A DNA stretch of 64,000 nucleotides from Tetradesmus obliquus (Eukaryota; Chlorophyta; Chlorophyceae; Sphaeropleales; Scenedesmaceae), in NCBI GenBank assembly GCA_030272155.1, contig CP126206.1, positions 2,542,001-2,606,000 on the forward strand. The letters are read 5' to 3'. Shown here one piece after another: positions 1 through 13,210 of the stretch. Position 1 is the stretch's first letter; every line of letters starts with the position of its first letter. A model generated the notes under the pieces. That model was not told where the DNA came from. It did no database searches and saw nothing but the letters and a program-made list of their open reading frames with translations. The translations under genes and the position numbers were made by a program.

Positions 1-2496
1 CCTGCCGCGCGCGTGATGTAGGGGTCAAGCATCGTGCCATTGCCGCCGCCCTGCACGCAACAGAAGCAAAAACAACAACAGCAGTAGAAAGTAGTAATGT
101 GCAGGTCACTGTAGTCGGGTGTCTGGCGCCCACCTGAGGACAGGCTGGCGCGTTGTGACATAGTGAGTTACATTGAAAAGAGGCCATTGACGTCCGCACT
201 TATCCGGTAAGTCTTGAAGACACTGTGTGGGACTGCCAGACAACGTGCCAGTGGCGCAGCAATTGCGGCATCATGCCGCATCCAGTGGATGCAGTGGCTA
301 GAGCATTGCAAGCTCAGCTTAGCTTGTAGCAACCGTCTACTGCACTGCATCCTTTGAACCCTGCTTTGAGGAGCCACATAACTGTCACAGCAACCGGGCC
401 AGTTAGGACAGGGCCGCCCTGCGGCATAAGACTGTCTTCTGCAAGATCAGTAGTTGTGGCGCATTGCAACGGTTGCAGCATATGCTCCTACTGTTTTTAT
501 TGCTACAACTGCATGTTGTTGTTGCTGCTGCTGCTGCTGCCCAGGCCTACATGTGTTGGGGTGACCTGCAATTACAATGCCACCTTGAAACTTGCTGCCC
601 AGCTGCCACTCTCACCATATTCAATGGGAGGATGGTTGTTGCTGCATTCACGTTTGTCGAACGTACAGGAAAAGACAGCAGGCCAAACGATCCAAACACC
701 CCGCCATCGATCGCACTGATGTCATCGCAAGCCACCAGCAGGCCCTCATCGGGCGGGATAAAGGTCATGTCTGACACCCGGCAGGCCCTGCAAGTGCAGT
801 TTCATGAGACACAACAAGCACCGAGTCAGCTCCTTGCCGCACCGCCAAGAGGCAGCAATGCAATAGTATCGAGCGTTGACGCAGCAGCGGTACGTTCAAC
901 TGCAAATCGTCTGCCGCAACCGGTCACCTACTGGAGCGCCACGCACATGTGCTACAGTGTAGCGCAGGCAGCAAGTTGTGCAGCAGCGACACACCCAAGC
1001 ACTACAGACGCACCTGCCCGGCGTTGAATAGTCCTTGGCATTGAAGGAGCCGGTGTTTGGATCAGGCGTCAGCACCGACGGGTCGTGCCACCTGATCTGA
1101 CCCATCTCAGTGTACGCCACGTACAGCGCAGGCACGGAATTCGCGGCGATATTCGCGGCATCCACTGCCAGGTAGGTGGGTTTAAAGGTGTTCACGTTGC
1201 GATTGTTGTCGCCGCAAAAACCGAACACACCGGGCTCATAATGGTCAACATAGCCATTGCTGCGCGTGTACTTCCGCACACAACCATTGCGCGAGTCGCT
1301 GATGTAAGCCTGGAAGGTATCCGCGTCCAATGGGTCCGTGTACACAATTTCGATGTCAGTGGGGTTCCAGAGGGTTGCTAATGTCGCAACTGGAAAAAAG
1401 TATATCTGGCAGCCGTAACTCCCTGGCGTATTCTCACAAGGTGAAGTATCGGAGCAGCTGCCCACTGCGTCCACGGGCGGCGGCGGTGTGTTGCTGCCCG
1501 GCGGAGGCAGCTGTATCATCCGCACACAGTTTTGATCTGCAGCGGAAAGCAATATGAGGGTCAGCAGCTGCAGGGTGTTGTACATGTGTCTTGATTGAGC
1601 AGTCGTCGTCTTGCAACGCACAGTCAGGTGCTCAGCCAGGCTGGCAGTATATGGCAGTTCTTGCTGCATTATCAAGTCATGCTCATCCTTGATGAAAAGC
1701 TGCACACAATTAGCTGCCACAAAAGCACGAAAGCCGCTGGTAGTGTGCAGCCACACGATGAGTATATAAGCTGCAAGCAGTTTCACGCCGGCAGTCGACA
1801 GCATACACTTGATTGTGCAGATGTGTTTGTTGACATGAAAGGTGGCGCCAATCGTTGTTTGTTGACATGTACATGTTTGTGCTTGCTGGTGCAGCAGTAT
1901 GATTGAGTGAAAAGGGACAAGGAATCTCAGCCAGCTTAAACTACGATATACGGTCATGCAAGAATCCTACTCACCGTGGTCGGTCACGTAAATCTTGTTC
2001 GTCAATTCATCCAGCGCGATGCCGCGCAACGACCCGGGACTGCTGCCACTGCCGCTGAAGTCGGCAATTACGTCATCGGCTACCACATATGGGTTGGCTG
2101 ACGAGGCATCAACGGCCGGTAGCGTCTGGAATGACAACGTCAGAAGCAGACACATGCTGTCACCGTGTTGTGAAAGGTGCATGCTTGCAACTGCTAATGA
2201 GCAATCCCGTGTTGATTGGATCAGCTGCAGTTGCGCCTGTTGATGTTTCTGCCAGAAATGCAGCATGTGCACCAAAAGGTTGTTCGTAAGTGTTGCATCA
2301 GTCGCACTGTCAAGCTGTTGAAGCGCAAACAACATGCCTCTATACGTGCGCCACAGCCACACCTTCCGCACTGTGTTGTCGAGTGCCGTGTAGTAGACGG
2401 TGCCTGGATCAATGCCCCAGCTGTTTGTGCTCCGTGAAACCAGAGCCACAGGGACCGTAGCAGAGCTCAGCTCACCACGGTATCCACGCTTGAACG
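1..2496 (-). other. Paralogue A exons 18-22: NHL-like propeller segment and start of RCC1-like region (truncated by window)
   Basis: Exons: 2363-2496, 1975-2125, 1014-1536, 616-787 and 1-50 (exon 22, cut by the window edge). Exon 18 has GTVYYTALDNTVRK; exon 19 has [19 protein letters not shown]; exon 20 continues with CVRMI and later DIEIVYTDP...[19 protein letters not shown]. These match the G.(I/L)AxD...(L/I)YVTD...(V/I)R pattern of NHL-type beta-propeller blades, each blade being split by introns. Exon 21 reads ACRVSDMTFIPPDEGLLVACDD. Exon 22 opens [18 protein letters not shown], identical in position to B 20132 and C 43212. Confidence 0.72.
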
Positions 2497-5400
2497 CTGC
2501 GGGCAGCACAACATGAACATGCCTTGTTGATACAATCAGTGCTGCCGAGTTAGTAGCTTTTGCATGACTGGGGAGCCAGTATGCTCACATCATAGCACTA
2601 CCAGCTGCATGTGAACTGGTCTGTTGGGTTGCTGCTTAGCTGCTACTGAACCCTGCCTAGACAGTTGCTGCTTCATGAGCTGATCATCAAGGCTTGTACA
2701 TGAACCAGCAGGTGCTGCTTCAACTGCTGCCATGCCCAAGTTGGTAGGCCATTGCAGCAGTTGCTGCATCAGCTGCTAATTAAACAGTTGTTGCAAAAGC
2801 CGGGCGGCCATGCCCTTACATGCAAGCACTCCTGCATCAGCGGCCGCATCGCAATGACTCACGTACACACTCATTCGGGACCCCAATGAACATGTTGCAG
2901 AGCCCATTCTCGCCTTGGGCCAAGCTGCAGCTTGACCAGTAGAGCCCGTCATTGAATTCACATGTCAAGCTGCCATTGGCAGGGCAAAATCCGCCGTATT
3001 CGTAGCAGGTGTTTGGCGGTAGGGTTGCCGCACAGCCTCCGACATCGCAGGCTGCAACAGCAGCAGCGGCAGCAGCGGCAGCAACACAGGGCAGGTATAT
3101 ACCATGTTATACACATACTCACATATGCAGCAGCCGCACTGGTGCATGTGCAGTTGCTGCTTGTGGCTGCCAGCTTCCATGCTGCGGTAGCTGACAAAGT
3201 AGTTTTGTGCAGCTGTTGTGGCCCACGGTGCTGCAACACTGTTTTGTGTGACACACAAAGTAGCTGACCAGTTGTCATAGTCCAACCAAGCTGACACAGC
3301 ATGCCTACTGTATGTTGTGCTGTGTGCAACAACTCACTTGGACCAGCTGGGCTGGGACTGGGGCTAGGGCTGGGGCTGGGGCTGGGTGGGGTGCTTGGAG
3401 GGGGGCTGGGGAGGGCGGGTGGTGTAGTGCAGTTGCCGCTGCGGCAGATGCCCAGCGACCCTGCCTGCCGCCTTCGGCTGGCTGGTATGGTGCAGCTGCC
3501 TCCTTCGTTGATATTGCTGAAGCTGATAGTTGCTGCTGTGGCGTTGCAGTCGGCCCGGCGGCATTCTGTGCTGTTGTATGCAACGCAGAAGTCTGCGTGA
3601 CGGAGCAACAAGCGACAGCGGCAGTTATAGCAAGACATGCTAGCAAGAGCATGCACCAGCAGTCATTGTTCTCACACCCTGCATCATGCATTCAGTGAAC
3701 CTGCTGCATACCTCAACATACAATTTGCAGCTGAGCTAATTCATGCAGGGCAACTGTCTATGCTGCCGTGTCAATGCAGCGCAACCTAAAGCGTGCGGAA
3801 ACAAGCGGCACCACTTCATGCACAGCTAGCACGACTACGACCACAACTACACCCGACTCACCCACGCATTTCACAGCGTCTCTGTTCCACACGTATCCGG
3901 TCACACAACCGCATCTGTAGCCAGGAGCAAATGGAGAGGGCTGGCAGCTTCTGTCCACGGCAAATGCGACTTGTCCGCATGGGTTGGCGGCACATGCGGG
4001 GTCTGTGCAGCCGCTGAGCCTGTCACTCCATGCCAGGCCCACTGTGCATTTGCATGCAAAGCCGGTGAAGGAGCCCGGAGCATCGCTGCAAGCGTCCTGT
4101 ACTGTGTTGGCGATGATGTTGCAGGGCTTGTTGAAGCATGTATTGGCTGCGCATAGCCAGGCAAGCAGGCGAGCAGGCAAGAAATGACAGCTTAGTGACA
4201 GAAAGGTGAGCGAGCGTTGCGCTTGAGGCAGAGATTGCATGTCCTGTATGTATCAACAGCTGATGCAGCATCGTGTGCAGAAGAACATGATCCAGCCAAC
4301 TGCCGATTGCTTTTCCAAGATGTAATTGGTGCTCACCAATACAGGCCCCGTTCACCCAGGTGTACCGCGGCTGGCAGGTGCATGTGAAGGCCAGCTGTTT
4401 GGTGCCAGCAGCCCTCCGAGCGGCGGAGCAGCTGCCGTTGACAGCAAACTCAATGCTGCCACATGGGTTGTTGGAGCACACAGTTGCTGCAGGGCGGGTA
4501 CAGATGCGGAAAATATCAGCAGGTTGCCACGCAAATGCACTGCATGTTGAGTCATCTGCAACGCATTGTGTGTGCAAAACAGTGTTGCTGGGTCATCTTC
4601 AGCGCTGCTGCATCCTCACAATGCCTAGCATGTCACCCATCATTGTGGCACAGTCAAGGAACCAGCTTTATATGACCAGGGCAGTAAGCAAGGTTAGTAG
4701 CATTTCACGAGAGCACATCACACCATATTCACGGCTGAAGCGCATGCAGGCTTGCCTGAAACTAATTCCTCGGGTGTTGCATCTCAAAGCCACATAAAAG
4801 TGTATACTGCATCATCATGCTTACCTTGCGCATCACAGATTGCCGCGCGGCACGTGCCGTTGGCAATGGTGTTGCCGTTGCATGATGTGCCGTCCGGCAG
4901 GTTGATGATGGTGCATTCGCCGGTGCGAGGCACACATGTTGCATTCTGGCACGCGTTTGAGGCGGCGCATGGCGTCTGTCGTACGACACAGTAGTCTGCG
5001 GCAAGAGATATGCAGCCAGCAATGTATGGGTGTGTACATGTTGTCGTCAGCTAGATGCAAACACAGCAGGCAGGGGACGCTGCTCAGCCGTCTAGTTGCT
5101 CTTTAGGCACAGCACCAGCAGCAACGGCAGTAGCAGCAACGTCAATAAAGACAGACACATTGACAAATGCCACATCCCCCTGAATGTGATTGCTGAGCGC
5201 TTTGATGACAGTGCATGCATCCTTCAGCATCCTTCTTCGCAAGCCATGCCCTCTAGCTCACCTACTGCATTCAGGATGTTACCATTGGAGTCTGCCCTTT
5301 GCACAGACAGGCCAGGGCCGTACGGTGTCACCAGCAACATGCGTGCCGGCGACGCAAGGATGAGAAACTCCATCTCAAGAGACAGCAGCGAGCTCTCTGG

Positions 5401-8400
5401 AAAGCTTGATTTGAACAGCACCGCCTGCGTCTCTGTCACCTTTGGTGCCACTGCCCGAACGGTGCGGTTGCTGCTGGCGCTCGCCTCAGCCACTACTGCA
5501 CCCCCGCTGCTGCCGCTGTTGCTTGGGGTGCTGCGCCGTGAGAGGGTTTTGAGCACCGTGGTTTGCACATTGGAGACGAGGTACCCTGCTGGGAGGCTCA
5601 GGGAGTTGCCTACTGATGACCCAAATGAGGTCAGGGCTGCTGTGCTGCTGAGGGGGCTAGGAAAGCTAGCCACTGGGCCCTCCACACGGTAGTAGATGAT
5701 GTATAGGCCTGCACACGTGACATTGGCAGCAAACAGCAGCAGCAGACAATATAATGTTTCAGTGGGCCAGTGGCAAAACCCTGGCTGCTTTGTGCACGGT
5801 ATGGTAAGAGAGGCTCACAGTACCACACGTTAACCAGTTGATCTTGTGCGCGCTTCGACAAGACAAGCGACAAGTTGTGCAGAACGTGAACATTGCCGAT
5901 TTAAGAGACCAACAGCCGCGCATGCAACACTTGACCAGGTACGCCGTATGTGCCAACAAACCAGCAGAAGCTCTGCACTATACACCAGCAGTAGCGGCAG
6001 CTGCAGCAGCAGGAACAAAAGTAGAAGCTCTGCTCTGTACTATTGGCGCAACACTCACGTGCACATAAGCCACCAGAGCATGCACCCGGGGTTGATGCAG
6101 AGTAGTCACATGCTGTGCCATCTGTCTTGTTTTTGGAATTGCAGACGCCGGCAGCAGGCGGGCACAGCGACCCCTCAGGGACCAACAACTCCCGGCAGGA
6201 GGTTGCGCTGCACAACGCACTCTTACATAAGTCTGCAAAACAGCGCATACAGCAGCAGCATCAACAACGGTAGCAGCAACAGCAGCATACACAGTAAGTG
6301 GTTGCCTTGTCCGTAATGGAGGAACAGGAGTGGGCGCTGGCTATGGCGTTGCATTGCATGCGCACCGCTGCATTGCATGCGCCACAACAGCCCCACTTCC
6401 CCATTGCCCGTCGAGTTGAGTGGCAACTGCACATGTCAGCAAACAAACCACGCGGTTCCGGCACGCCACCTGCACCACAAATGGAACGCCTCCACCTTTG
6501 CAGCCGCCGGCATCACGCGGGTAAGTCAGACAACACACATGGGTCGAGTTTGAAAAACACGTGTGCTCAATGCCGCACCTTTGCAAACGCCAGCAGCGCA
6601 CATGCTTTCGTATCCCCTCAGCTTGCAGGGAGTGCCGTCATCTTTGCCGTCACATTTGGTGTCGCAGGTGCCTGTCAGTGCGTTGCAGACTTCACCGGCC
6701 TCTGTGTTGCACCGCACGTCGCCGCAGGTGGCAGCACACCTGCACAGCAAGATCAAGTTGGTATCAGCGCATTTGCATGGTTTTGCAGCAAGCCAGAGCG
6801 GCAGCTCAACACAACACATCAATGGCGACCTCTGATGCCTAAGCGATTTCTATGCATGTTTGTCTCCCAAATATTGCAGCCATCCGCCACAACCATCGCA
6901 CCTGTCAGTCAGAGTAGCAGCCGGCCTGAAGGCATAAGACTTGAAAACAGCCCCGGTCCGCTGGTCAACTGCGCCAGTGCCTGTAAAGTTTCCAGCGGTG
7001 CCGTCTGCCAGCAGGTCCCGCGCCATTGCAACGCCTGGCGAGGCCCCCGCAGGGAAGCTGCGGGAAAGGTAATTGGTGTAACCGGCATAACTGATGCTGC
7101 CTGTCATGCCCCAGAAGGCCTGAGGGAAGCCCCGCTGTTGTTGTGCTGCATCTGAGCCGCTGTTTACTGCGGAGCGGTCGCTGCTGAACAACACAATGGT
7201 GCGGCCAGGTGCGGTCTTGGGATCGTCACGGTACTTTTCGAACCAGCTTGGCCTCAAAGCGAATCGGCCGTCAGCAGTAAGCACCATGCGGCCAGCTTGC
7301 CAGTCCAGCTGCACACGTGACAAGCAGAAACATGCACATGCAAGGGTACAACAGTGAAGTAAAACAGCAGTTGGCAACAGAATAACGCCCTGCCATGTAA
7401 GAAGCAGTAAGGAAGTGAGGGACGCTTGATGGACGAGAGTTGGAAGGCATCAGATGTGCAAGATCAACTGAAATTGTATGTCACTGCACGTGCATACTCT
7501 TCTTCATGATGATGATGATGATGATGATGATGATGTGCATACTCTTCTACCATGAGTAGATGGCATTTCCATGAATACGCAGTTATTTTTGAAGCAACAG
7601 GCAACTCACATTGTAATCGGTGTTCAGGAAGTCAAGAGAAGCACCACTCATGATGATGGGAGTTTCACCCGCAGAGCTGTCATCCCCAATGCTGCTGACA
7701 ACCACAAAGGCGTGCGTTGACCAGCCTTGATAGTCGTCAAGGGATGGTGGGCCCACCGGGCACAGGTTTGGGTCGTTACATTTAAAAGTGACATTGTAAC
7801 CTGCTGCTCCAAACAACAACGCAATCTCAGGGGCTTCGTCACCAAAAGCGCAGCGGTTCTCCCGCAGGTATGGTGCCAGCACTAAAACACTGCCACGTGA
7901 TGTTGAGCACTTCTGAGTTTGCTGCAGCTGCCTCAGAGGGAAGGCTGTGGAACCTGTTTCCAGAACAGAGGAGCCGGCGTTGCTTCTGCTGCTGCTGCTG
8001 CTGCTGCCAATAGTGCTGTGTGGCGGCTGCTGTGGATAATCTGTTGCCGCGACGACATCCGCTTGGTCTTGCTGCAGCAGCAACTGCTGCACCTGCTCTG
8101 TCAAGTTGTTGCTGACACTGCTGCTGTCAGAGGTATGTAAGTCTTCTTGCTGCTGCTGTCCAAGGCTGTACTGCAGCAGGCTGCGTGACCTCCTGCTGCT
8201 GCTGCATGGCTTGCCGTAGTCATCGGTGGCCAGGATCAGGCAGGGGAAGTCCTCCTGGGTGAGGAACTCAATGCGCCTGCAGCAGGGGGGCAGCAGGTGC
8301 AGTGCGGGAACAGTGCAGACCATGTGTTGCAAGACAAGAAAGCGAGCAGGGGAGCAGCAGAGGAAGATCAGGGGCATTGGGGCGCAGGTAGAAGTGCCAG

Positions 8401-9687
8401 TTTACGACATTAGCACTGCTAAGCAGCAGCCAAAGCCGCATGGGCAGCAGCGGAAGCAACAACAGCAGAAGCAAAAGCAAGAACAGTCTTTCAACGGCCA
8501 TAATTTTCTCCACGCAGCCAACTTCCATGACCACCAGCCTTTACCTCTCAGTGACTTTTCTGACCGTGCCATTCTTGATCTTTGGAATGATGGATGTGAA
8601 GTTGTTGAAGGTCACTGCTGCCGGCGCCACTGTTGCTGCTGCTGCTGTCCCTGCATCACTCAGGCGCCGTCGCTGGCCGCCGCTGCCAGTTAGCCTTATC
8701 AGCAGATCATACATCTGCTGGGTTGCTGCCTCGGGCGTTGCGCCAGCTGCTTGAATCTCGTCCAGCTGCTCCTGTGCTGTGCTGACCAGATCGGCGGTGG
8801 GGAAGATCTGGATGAACACGTCAAAGTCTGTTGTGATGGCGGTGATGATGACTGTAGGATGGAAGCGGCAGGGCAGCGGCAGGCACAGTCTTCAAGCGTC
8901 AGCACGTTCCTTGTACGTGTCTAGTGTACATGGCCTTATTTTGGCTGATACCCAGTTCACCCACCTTGCGAGCTGACATCCCTGTCCAGCAAGCTTACAT
9001 AGAAGTTCCTGTACACCGCCTCGTTTGTTTTGGGAAAGTCGACGAAAATGACGTTGGAAAACAGACCGTCGTTGGCATATCTGTCGTCGTGCACTCGCAG
9101 CCCATCATCAAACAGAGTGCCAAGCACATCTCCGATGCCGTCCGTCGTGTTGCCTTTGCGGCCATGTAGCACAACTTGCGTGGAACCGTTCAGGCCGGCA
9201 GTGCTTGCAAAACGCGCTTTGAAGATGACGGGTTCGGTTTGGCCCTGTGCTGCTGCGTCGATGTTGGCTGTCATGCCTACGCAAAAGCCGGCCTGGCACC
9301 TGCCTGCACATCGGCAGCAGCAGTACGGGTGGCAAGGTCAGGGGTATACACATAACTTTCAGAAACACTGCCATTGACGTCATTTATCTCCCGCTGGCTG
9401 AACACATGTGTGACGCAACACAGTCCAACACAACACAGGCAATGTCATTTTGTACACAGCTCATCGCTGCTGCAGAGCTTTGCAGGCGAATCTGCATGCC
9501 AGAACCCCACGCCCCTACTCACAGAACGCTCACCTTTCACAGGGCCATCCGTGCAGTTGGTTCCATCAGCCACAGGCGTGTAGCTGCATTTGCCAGCAGA
9601 GCAGCTGCCAGTCTGGCACACCTTGTCATCACACTTTGGGGGCGAGCAAGCCGGTGGTGGCCCTGGCGGTGCTGCAGCAGCAACAGT

Positions 9688-9745
<58 letters not shown>

Positions 9746-10678
9746 CAGCAGCGCCTGTGACATTTACGAAGAGTATCTTTACTGTGTTGTGACAACAACG
9801 TTAACATTGTGATGGCTTGCAAAACGGTGTACAGTGTGGCATCAGCTATGCCCTCGTTAACCTGGTCAACCTGGGTCAATCTTAGTCAAATTGGTCAAAC
9901 ATGGTCAAACTTTGTCTAACTTGGTCAGACTTGGTGCATGCTCATGCATAACAGCACGTTAAGAGGAAAGCACCATTTCTTGCTCACATGCCGGGATGCC
10001 TGTGGTCCTGGTAGCTGCTGCTGCAGCGGTGACACTGACGGCACCCTTGCTGACGGCCCGCAGCCCATTGCAGACGCCAAACGCGCATCTGTTGGTGTTG
10101 ATTGTCTTGGCAACACTCGTGAATTTGGGCAGCACCTGCTGTGCATTGCTGCCGGCGTATGCCAACCGCACGCTGAGCTGCAGCGTGGAACCAGCTGTGG
10201 AGCTGGCACCAGGCATCTGCAATGCAAGAAGTGCAGCCGCAGCAAACCCAGCAGGTGATTAGCAGGTGATGAAAATGCTGAATACACACACGCTGAGCTG
10301 CAAGGCAGAGCCACTTGTGGAGCTGACACCGGGCACCTGCATTGCAAGCAATGCAGCGGAGAGTAACAGACCATAATGTGTTAAAGTCAGAAGCAAGACA
10401 GCGTTGCAGTTGCTTGTGGCTCTGGGTGTCCTGCAAGCTGCACATTTCCTGCAAGCCCTGCAGGGTTCCTGCAAGCCTGCAAGTGCCGCAGCATTTCCTG
10501 CAAGCCCGCATGGTTTCTGACAGGCAGCAGGCGTTTCAGTGCTTGCAACCGCTGCTTTCCTTGCACGCTCACTCTCACCAGGCAGAAGTGGCAGAGGATT
10601 CAACGGGGCAGCAATGCATGCATCAATGCGTACAGAGTGTGTCAAGACGTTTCAGGTCAGAAAAACAATTTGAGAGCA

Positions 10679-10721
<43 letters not shown>

Positions 10722-12526
10722 CACATAGAGCACAGCAGGTAATGCAGTTGCTTCCTGGCCTCTCACCGGCCCACATCCTGTGGCAGCACGTGCTGTTACA
10801 TTCGCCTGCTGCTTCAGCGCCGCACGCAGCCTGGTCATTGCGGCATTGATCAGACTCGGTCCGCAGCGGCTGCTGTTGCTGCTGCCGGATGCCCCAAGTG
10901 TGTAGTTGACAGCAAGCAGCACTGAAGGCAGCCGCAGTGCACATGCAGAGCTGCTGCTGTTGAGCGCTCCACCTGTTGAAGTGTAGTTTGCTGCAGACAG
11001 AGCACAACAACAACAGCAGCAGCAGCAGCAGCAGCAGCGGCGTCGGCAGCACAGGCATTCAACATGTGAACGGATGCTTGCGGGGTGTGCTTTGCCAAAA
11101 ACTCACTGTGCTGTTATGACTGGTCATTCTGCAGCTAGCAGATGCTGCGGCAACGAGCTGTGTCGTGTGTTGCAGCATGCCCAGCACTTGCTTGTCTCAT
11201 CTGGCAGCAGTGCATGGTGGTTGCAGAGCTGCACTACTTTCTATTAGAATCGCTTGATGGAAAGCTGTGCTGCCTGTTTCATACAGGGCTGAGCTACGCA
11301 GCAAAAGAGTCATACCGCTGCTTATGCTGCTGTTGTTGCAGCTGCCCCTGCCGCTGCTGCATTGTGATTTGAAGGTGGCTGCTACAGACTGAGTCCCCAA
11401 CAAATCTCCGCTATTTGCAGATGTGCAGCTGCCAAGCCTCACTCCAACATTACAGGTCTAACCTGGGCAAGGGAAACAGAAGCAGCGCCCGCTGCCCTGT
11501 CCAGCCGGCAGGAATGTTACGCTGTTGTTGTAGAGACTGTCAGAGGCTGGAAAGAACAGCCTGCATGCTGGGGGCTTCACTGGGTACTGCTCTGTCTTCC
11601 AGCCTGGCACGTGGGAGCCAAACCCTGCCTTGCAGGCTGGCATTATACAGGATTTGGTTAGGGTGGAGGGAAAGTCAGCACATGCGGGAACACGACAGCA
11701 GGCAGCAGCAGCAGCAGCAGCCGTAGCAGCAGCAGCAGCAGCCGTAGCGTCAGACTCTGTGAAGACACTGTGAACATGCAGATGATGGATGATGGATGTC
11801 CCATTCCGGCTGCAGTGAGACGTTGAAACATGCCCCGCCTGCATGTGAGCTGCTGCACAGACCAGCGATCATGATGTGCTGCTGCTGGGCATGTTGCTGC
11901 TGCGTGCATTGGATTTGCCTCCCCTCTCCACATCATTCTTCTGCCTTTAGCACCTTTCAACAGCGCATTTGCATCACACATGCATTGGCACAACAAGTGT
12001 ATCCCGAGGGCATTATAGATACTTCTTATTGATTCAGGCGCTGCCATGTGCTGCCATGTGCTGCCATGTGCTGCGGTACATGCTGCCATTTGCTGCGGTT
12101 ACTTGAGTGCAGCAATGGTGCCGGCTGGTTGCTGCTAGAGCTTGCATGCGTCCAGAACTGGCCCCACAACTTCAACTATGCGTAGCAGTGTGCATTCAGT
12201 GGTAAGCTGCCGCAAATGCACGGCTGCTAGGATATCCAGCTTGTGCACTGCTACTGCAACTGCTGCTGCTGCTGTCCAAATGATGTTGCCAATGCCATTG
12301 GCGGTAATGCTGCAGGGATTTAAGCTACCCGGCGAAACAATCGTATGTAATGCCTTTGACAGCACTCACCGCAGCCCCTGCCTGCTGGCATGTAGCCATT
12401 GCTGCATGCAGTCGAGTTCACCGCTGCCACTTCCAGGCTCAAGTCCCCATCGTCATACGTAAGATCAGTACCGTGACATACTGCTAATATGCTAAATGAA
12501 AGCAGTAATGATGTTTGAAATCGCAT
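1..12526 (-). CDS. Paralogue A: large secreted modular cysteine-rich protein, EGF/NHL/RCC1-like (3' end outside window)
   Basis: Multi-exon minus-strand gene; 22 exons were placed by matching protein segments and GT/AG sites to paralogues B and C, giving about 1,834 residues before the window edge. The start is ATG at 12524-12526, opening a hydrophobic signal peptide (MRFQTSLLLSFSILAVCHG) followed by an acidic TYDDGDLSLEV stretch. Module order matches B and C: Cys-containing N-terminus, exon 6-9 region, cysteine-rich and EGF-like modules, short Ser-Pro linker, NHL-like segment, then the first bases of exon 22. The C-terminal RCC1-like exons lie beyond base 1. The product should be secreted, since no membrane segment is seen; an extracellular matrix or surface role is inference. 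Compared with B and C it has the shortest Ser-Pro linker and few exon-end duplications. I do not recognise a named gene. Exon coordinates are in the block entries. Confidence 0.8.
2863..6739 (-). other. Paralogue A exons 10-17: cysteine-rich and EGF-like modules with short Ser-Pro linker
   Basis: Exons: 6579-6739, 6059-6232, 5262-5708, 4825-4995, 4337-4486, 3862-4146, 3338-3592 and 2863-3051. Exons 11-17 are symmetric phase 1-1, the usual signature of shuffled extracellular modules. Exon 10 ([20 protein letters not shown]), 11 ([13 protein letters not shown]) and 13 ([20 protein letters not shown]) are small Cys modules. Exon 12 is a longer Cys-poor segment ending in [20 protein letters not shown]. 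Exons 14 and 15 are EGF-like (CSNNPCG...CTCQPRYTWVNGACIG; CFNKPCN...[16 protein letters not shown]). Exon 16 ends in a short P-S-P linker, about 25 residues here. Exon 17 is a further Cys module. Confidence 0.75.
6902..9303 (-). other. Paralogue A exons 6-9: extracellular region of unknown fold
   Basis: Exons: 8965-9303, 8545-8851, 7610-8276 and 6902-7308. Exon 6 starts [10 protein letters not shown] and carries [20 protein letters not shown], which resembles the Asp/Gly-rich DDG..GD...GDG.YT turn seen in some bacterial extracellular beta-domains; this is a resemblance only. Exon 8 has a conserved start ([20 protein letters not shown]), a variable Gln/Ser-rich middle encoded by CAG-type triplets, and a conserved end around [19 protein letters not shown]. 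Exon 9 is wholly conserved ([30 protein letters not shown]). I cannot assign a family. A von Willebrand A or carbohydrate-binding fold was considered and not supported. Confidence 0.7.
7506..7536. repeat. ATG/CAT triplet tract in paralogue A intron 8
   Basis: About ten GAT/ATG triplets in the 300-bp intron between exons 9 (6902-7308) and 8 (7610-8276). A simple microsatellite; no coding role is seen. Confidence 0.85.
9689..9742. repeat. CAG/CTG triplet tract, about 18 units, paralogue A intron 4
   Basis: A near-perfect CAG run on the plus strand is CTG on the coding strand and lies just upstream of the exon 5 acceptor (exon starts at 9671). Paralogue B has the same arrangement at 32234-32299. 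Paralogue C lacks the long run at this place. Confidence 0.85.
10285..10510. repeat. Copies of the exon 4 5' end and a CCTGCAAG repeat, paralogue A intron 3
   Basis: The exon 4 start (coding [17 protein letters not shown], near 10165-10216) has an upstream copy at about 10285-10352 (PGVSSTSGSALQLSVC) with its TTGCAG acceptor. Next to it, TTCCTGCAAGCC-type words recur at 10444, 10466 and 10493. Paralogue B has the homologous exon 4 copy at 32807-32875. Confidence 0.7.
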
Positions 12527-13210
12527 CCTACTCCCGCCAGGGAGATGAAGTCTTCGGTGATGTAAGAAGTTGGTCGTTGCGCATCGTTTGACAAAGTTTA
12601 TGATTGAAATCAAAAACAACAACTTAGAGCTTTCGTATACGAATCATGGATGCGGGTAACAGTGGTGTGCGACGCAGTTCGTGTGTTCCCTGCGTATTCC
12701 CAGACTGTTCTCAATAACAGGCTGCTGCACGTATCCCAAGCACAAACCACATTCACGGCGAGCATATACTTTCCTCTATGGCTAAGCTCGATGTTGTCAC
12801 TCGGTGATGGGACCAAAAGGTAACTGTAGTGACAGCGAGCACGTGATGCAAGATGAGCCTGTCTAGCAGCCATGCATGCTGAAATTTCAACGTAAAAACC
12901 TGTTCTGTGTCCACTATAAGCAGTTTTATGCAGCCTGCCTCGTTCTGGCAGCAGTGTGAAGGCATGAGGAAGTGAATTGCACACTGTGCACTGATTGGCA
13001 CATGGCACTGCAGTGGACTGCAGTGCTGACATGATGAAAAAATGACGTAATTATAGGCAAATCCAGGATCCAAAGGACGCTGGTCATGCACAGCTGCGCA
13101 CCTTCAAGCCGAAATGATGGGCATGTGCCACTGGCCACTGCCAGTGGCAGCCGTGCCATTGCATGGCATTCGAAGCCGCCCAAAAGTGTGCAGACACAGC
13201 TGAGCAAAAA

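Larger units (their letters stand above)
9534..12526 (-). other. Paralogue A exons 1-5: signal peptide and N-terminal cysteine-containing region
   Basis: Exons: 12370-12526, 11463-11636, 10767-10990, 9988-10216 and 9534-9671. Exon 1 holds the signal peptide and ends in [13 protein letters not shown]. Exon 2 reads [18 protein letters not shown] and ends CFCFPCP. Exon 3 has the Asn-rich [14 protein letters not shown] segment with likely N-glycosylation sites. Exon 4 contains [20 protein letters not shown]. Exon 5 is a compact Cys module, [20 protein letters not shown]. Phases run 1, 1, 0, 1, 1. Acceptors are TGCAG-like and donors mostly GTGAG. No database family is recognised for these segments. 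The same five segments occur in B and C, which is the main evidence that they are coding. Confidence 0.75.

Noticed and set aside
6902-9303. von Willebrand factor A or peptidase domain in exons 6-9
   Set aside because: No metal-binding DxSxS pattern and no catalytic motif could be found in the conserved strings.
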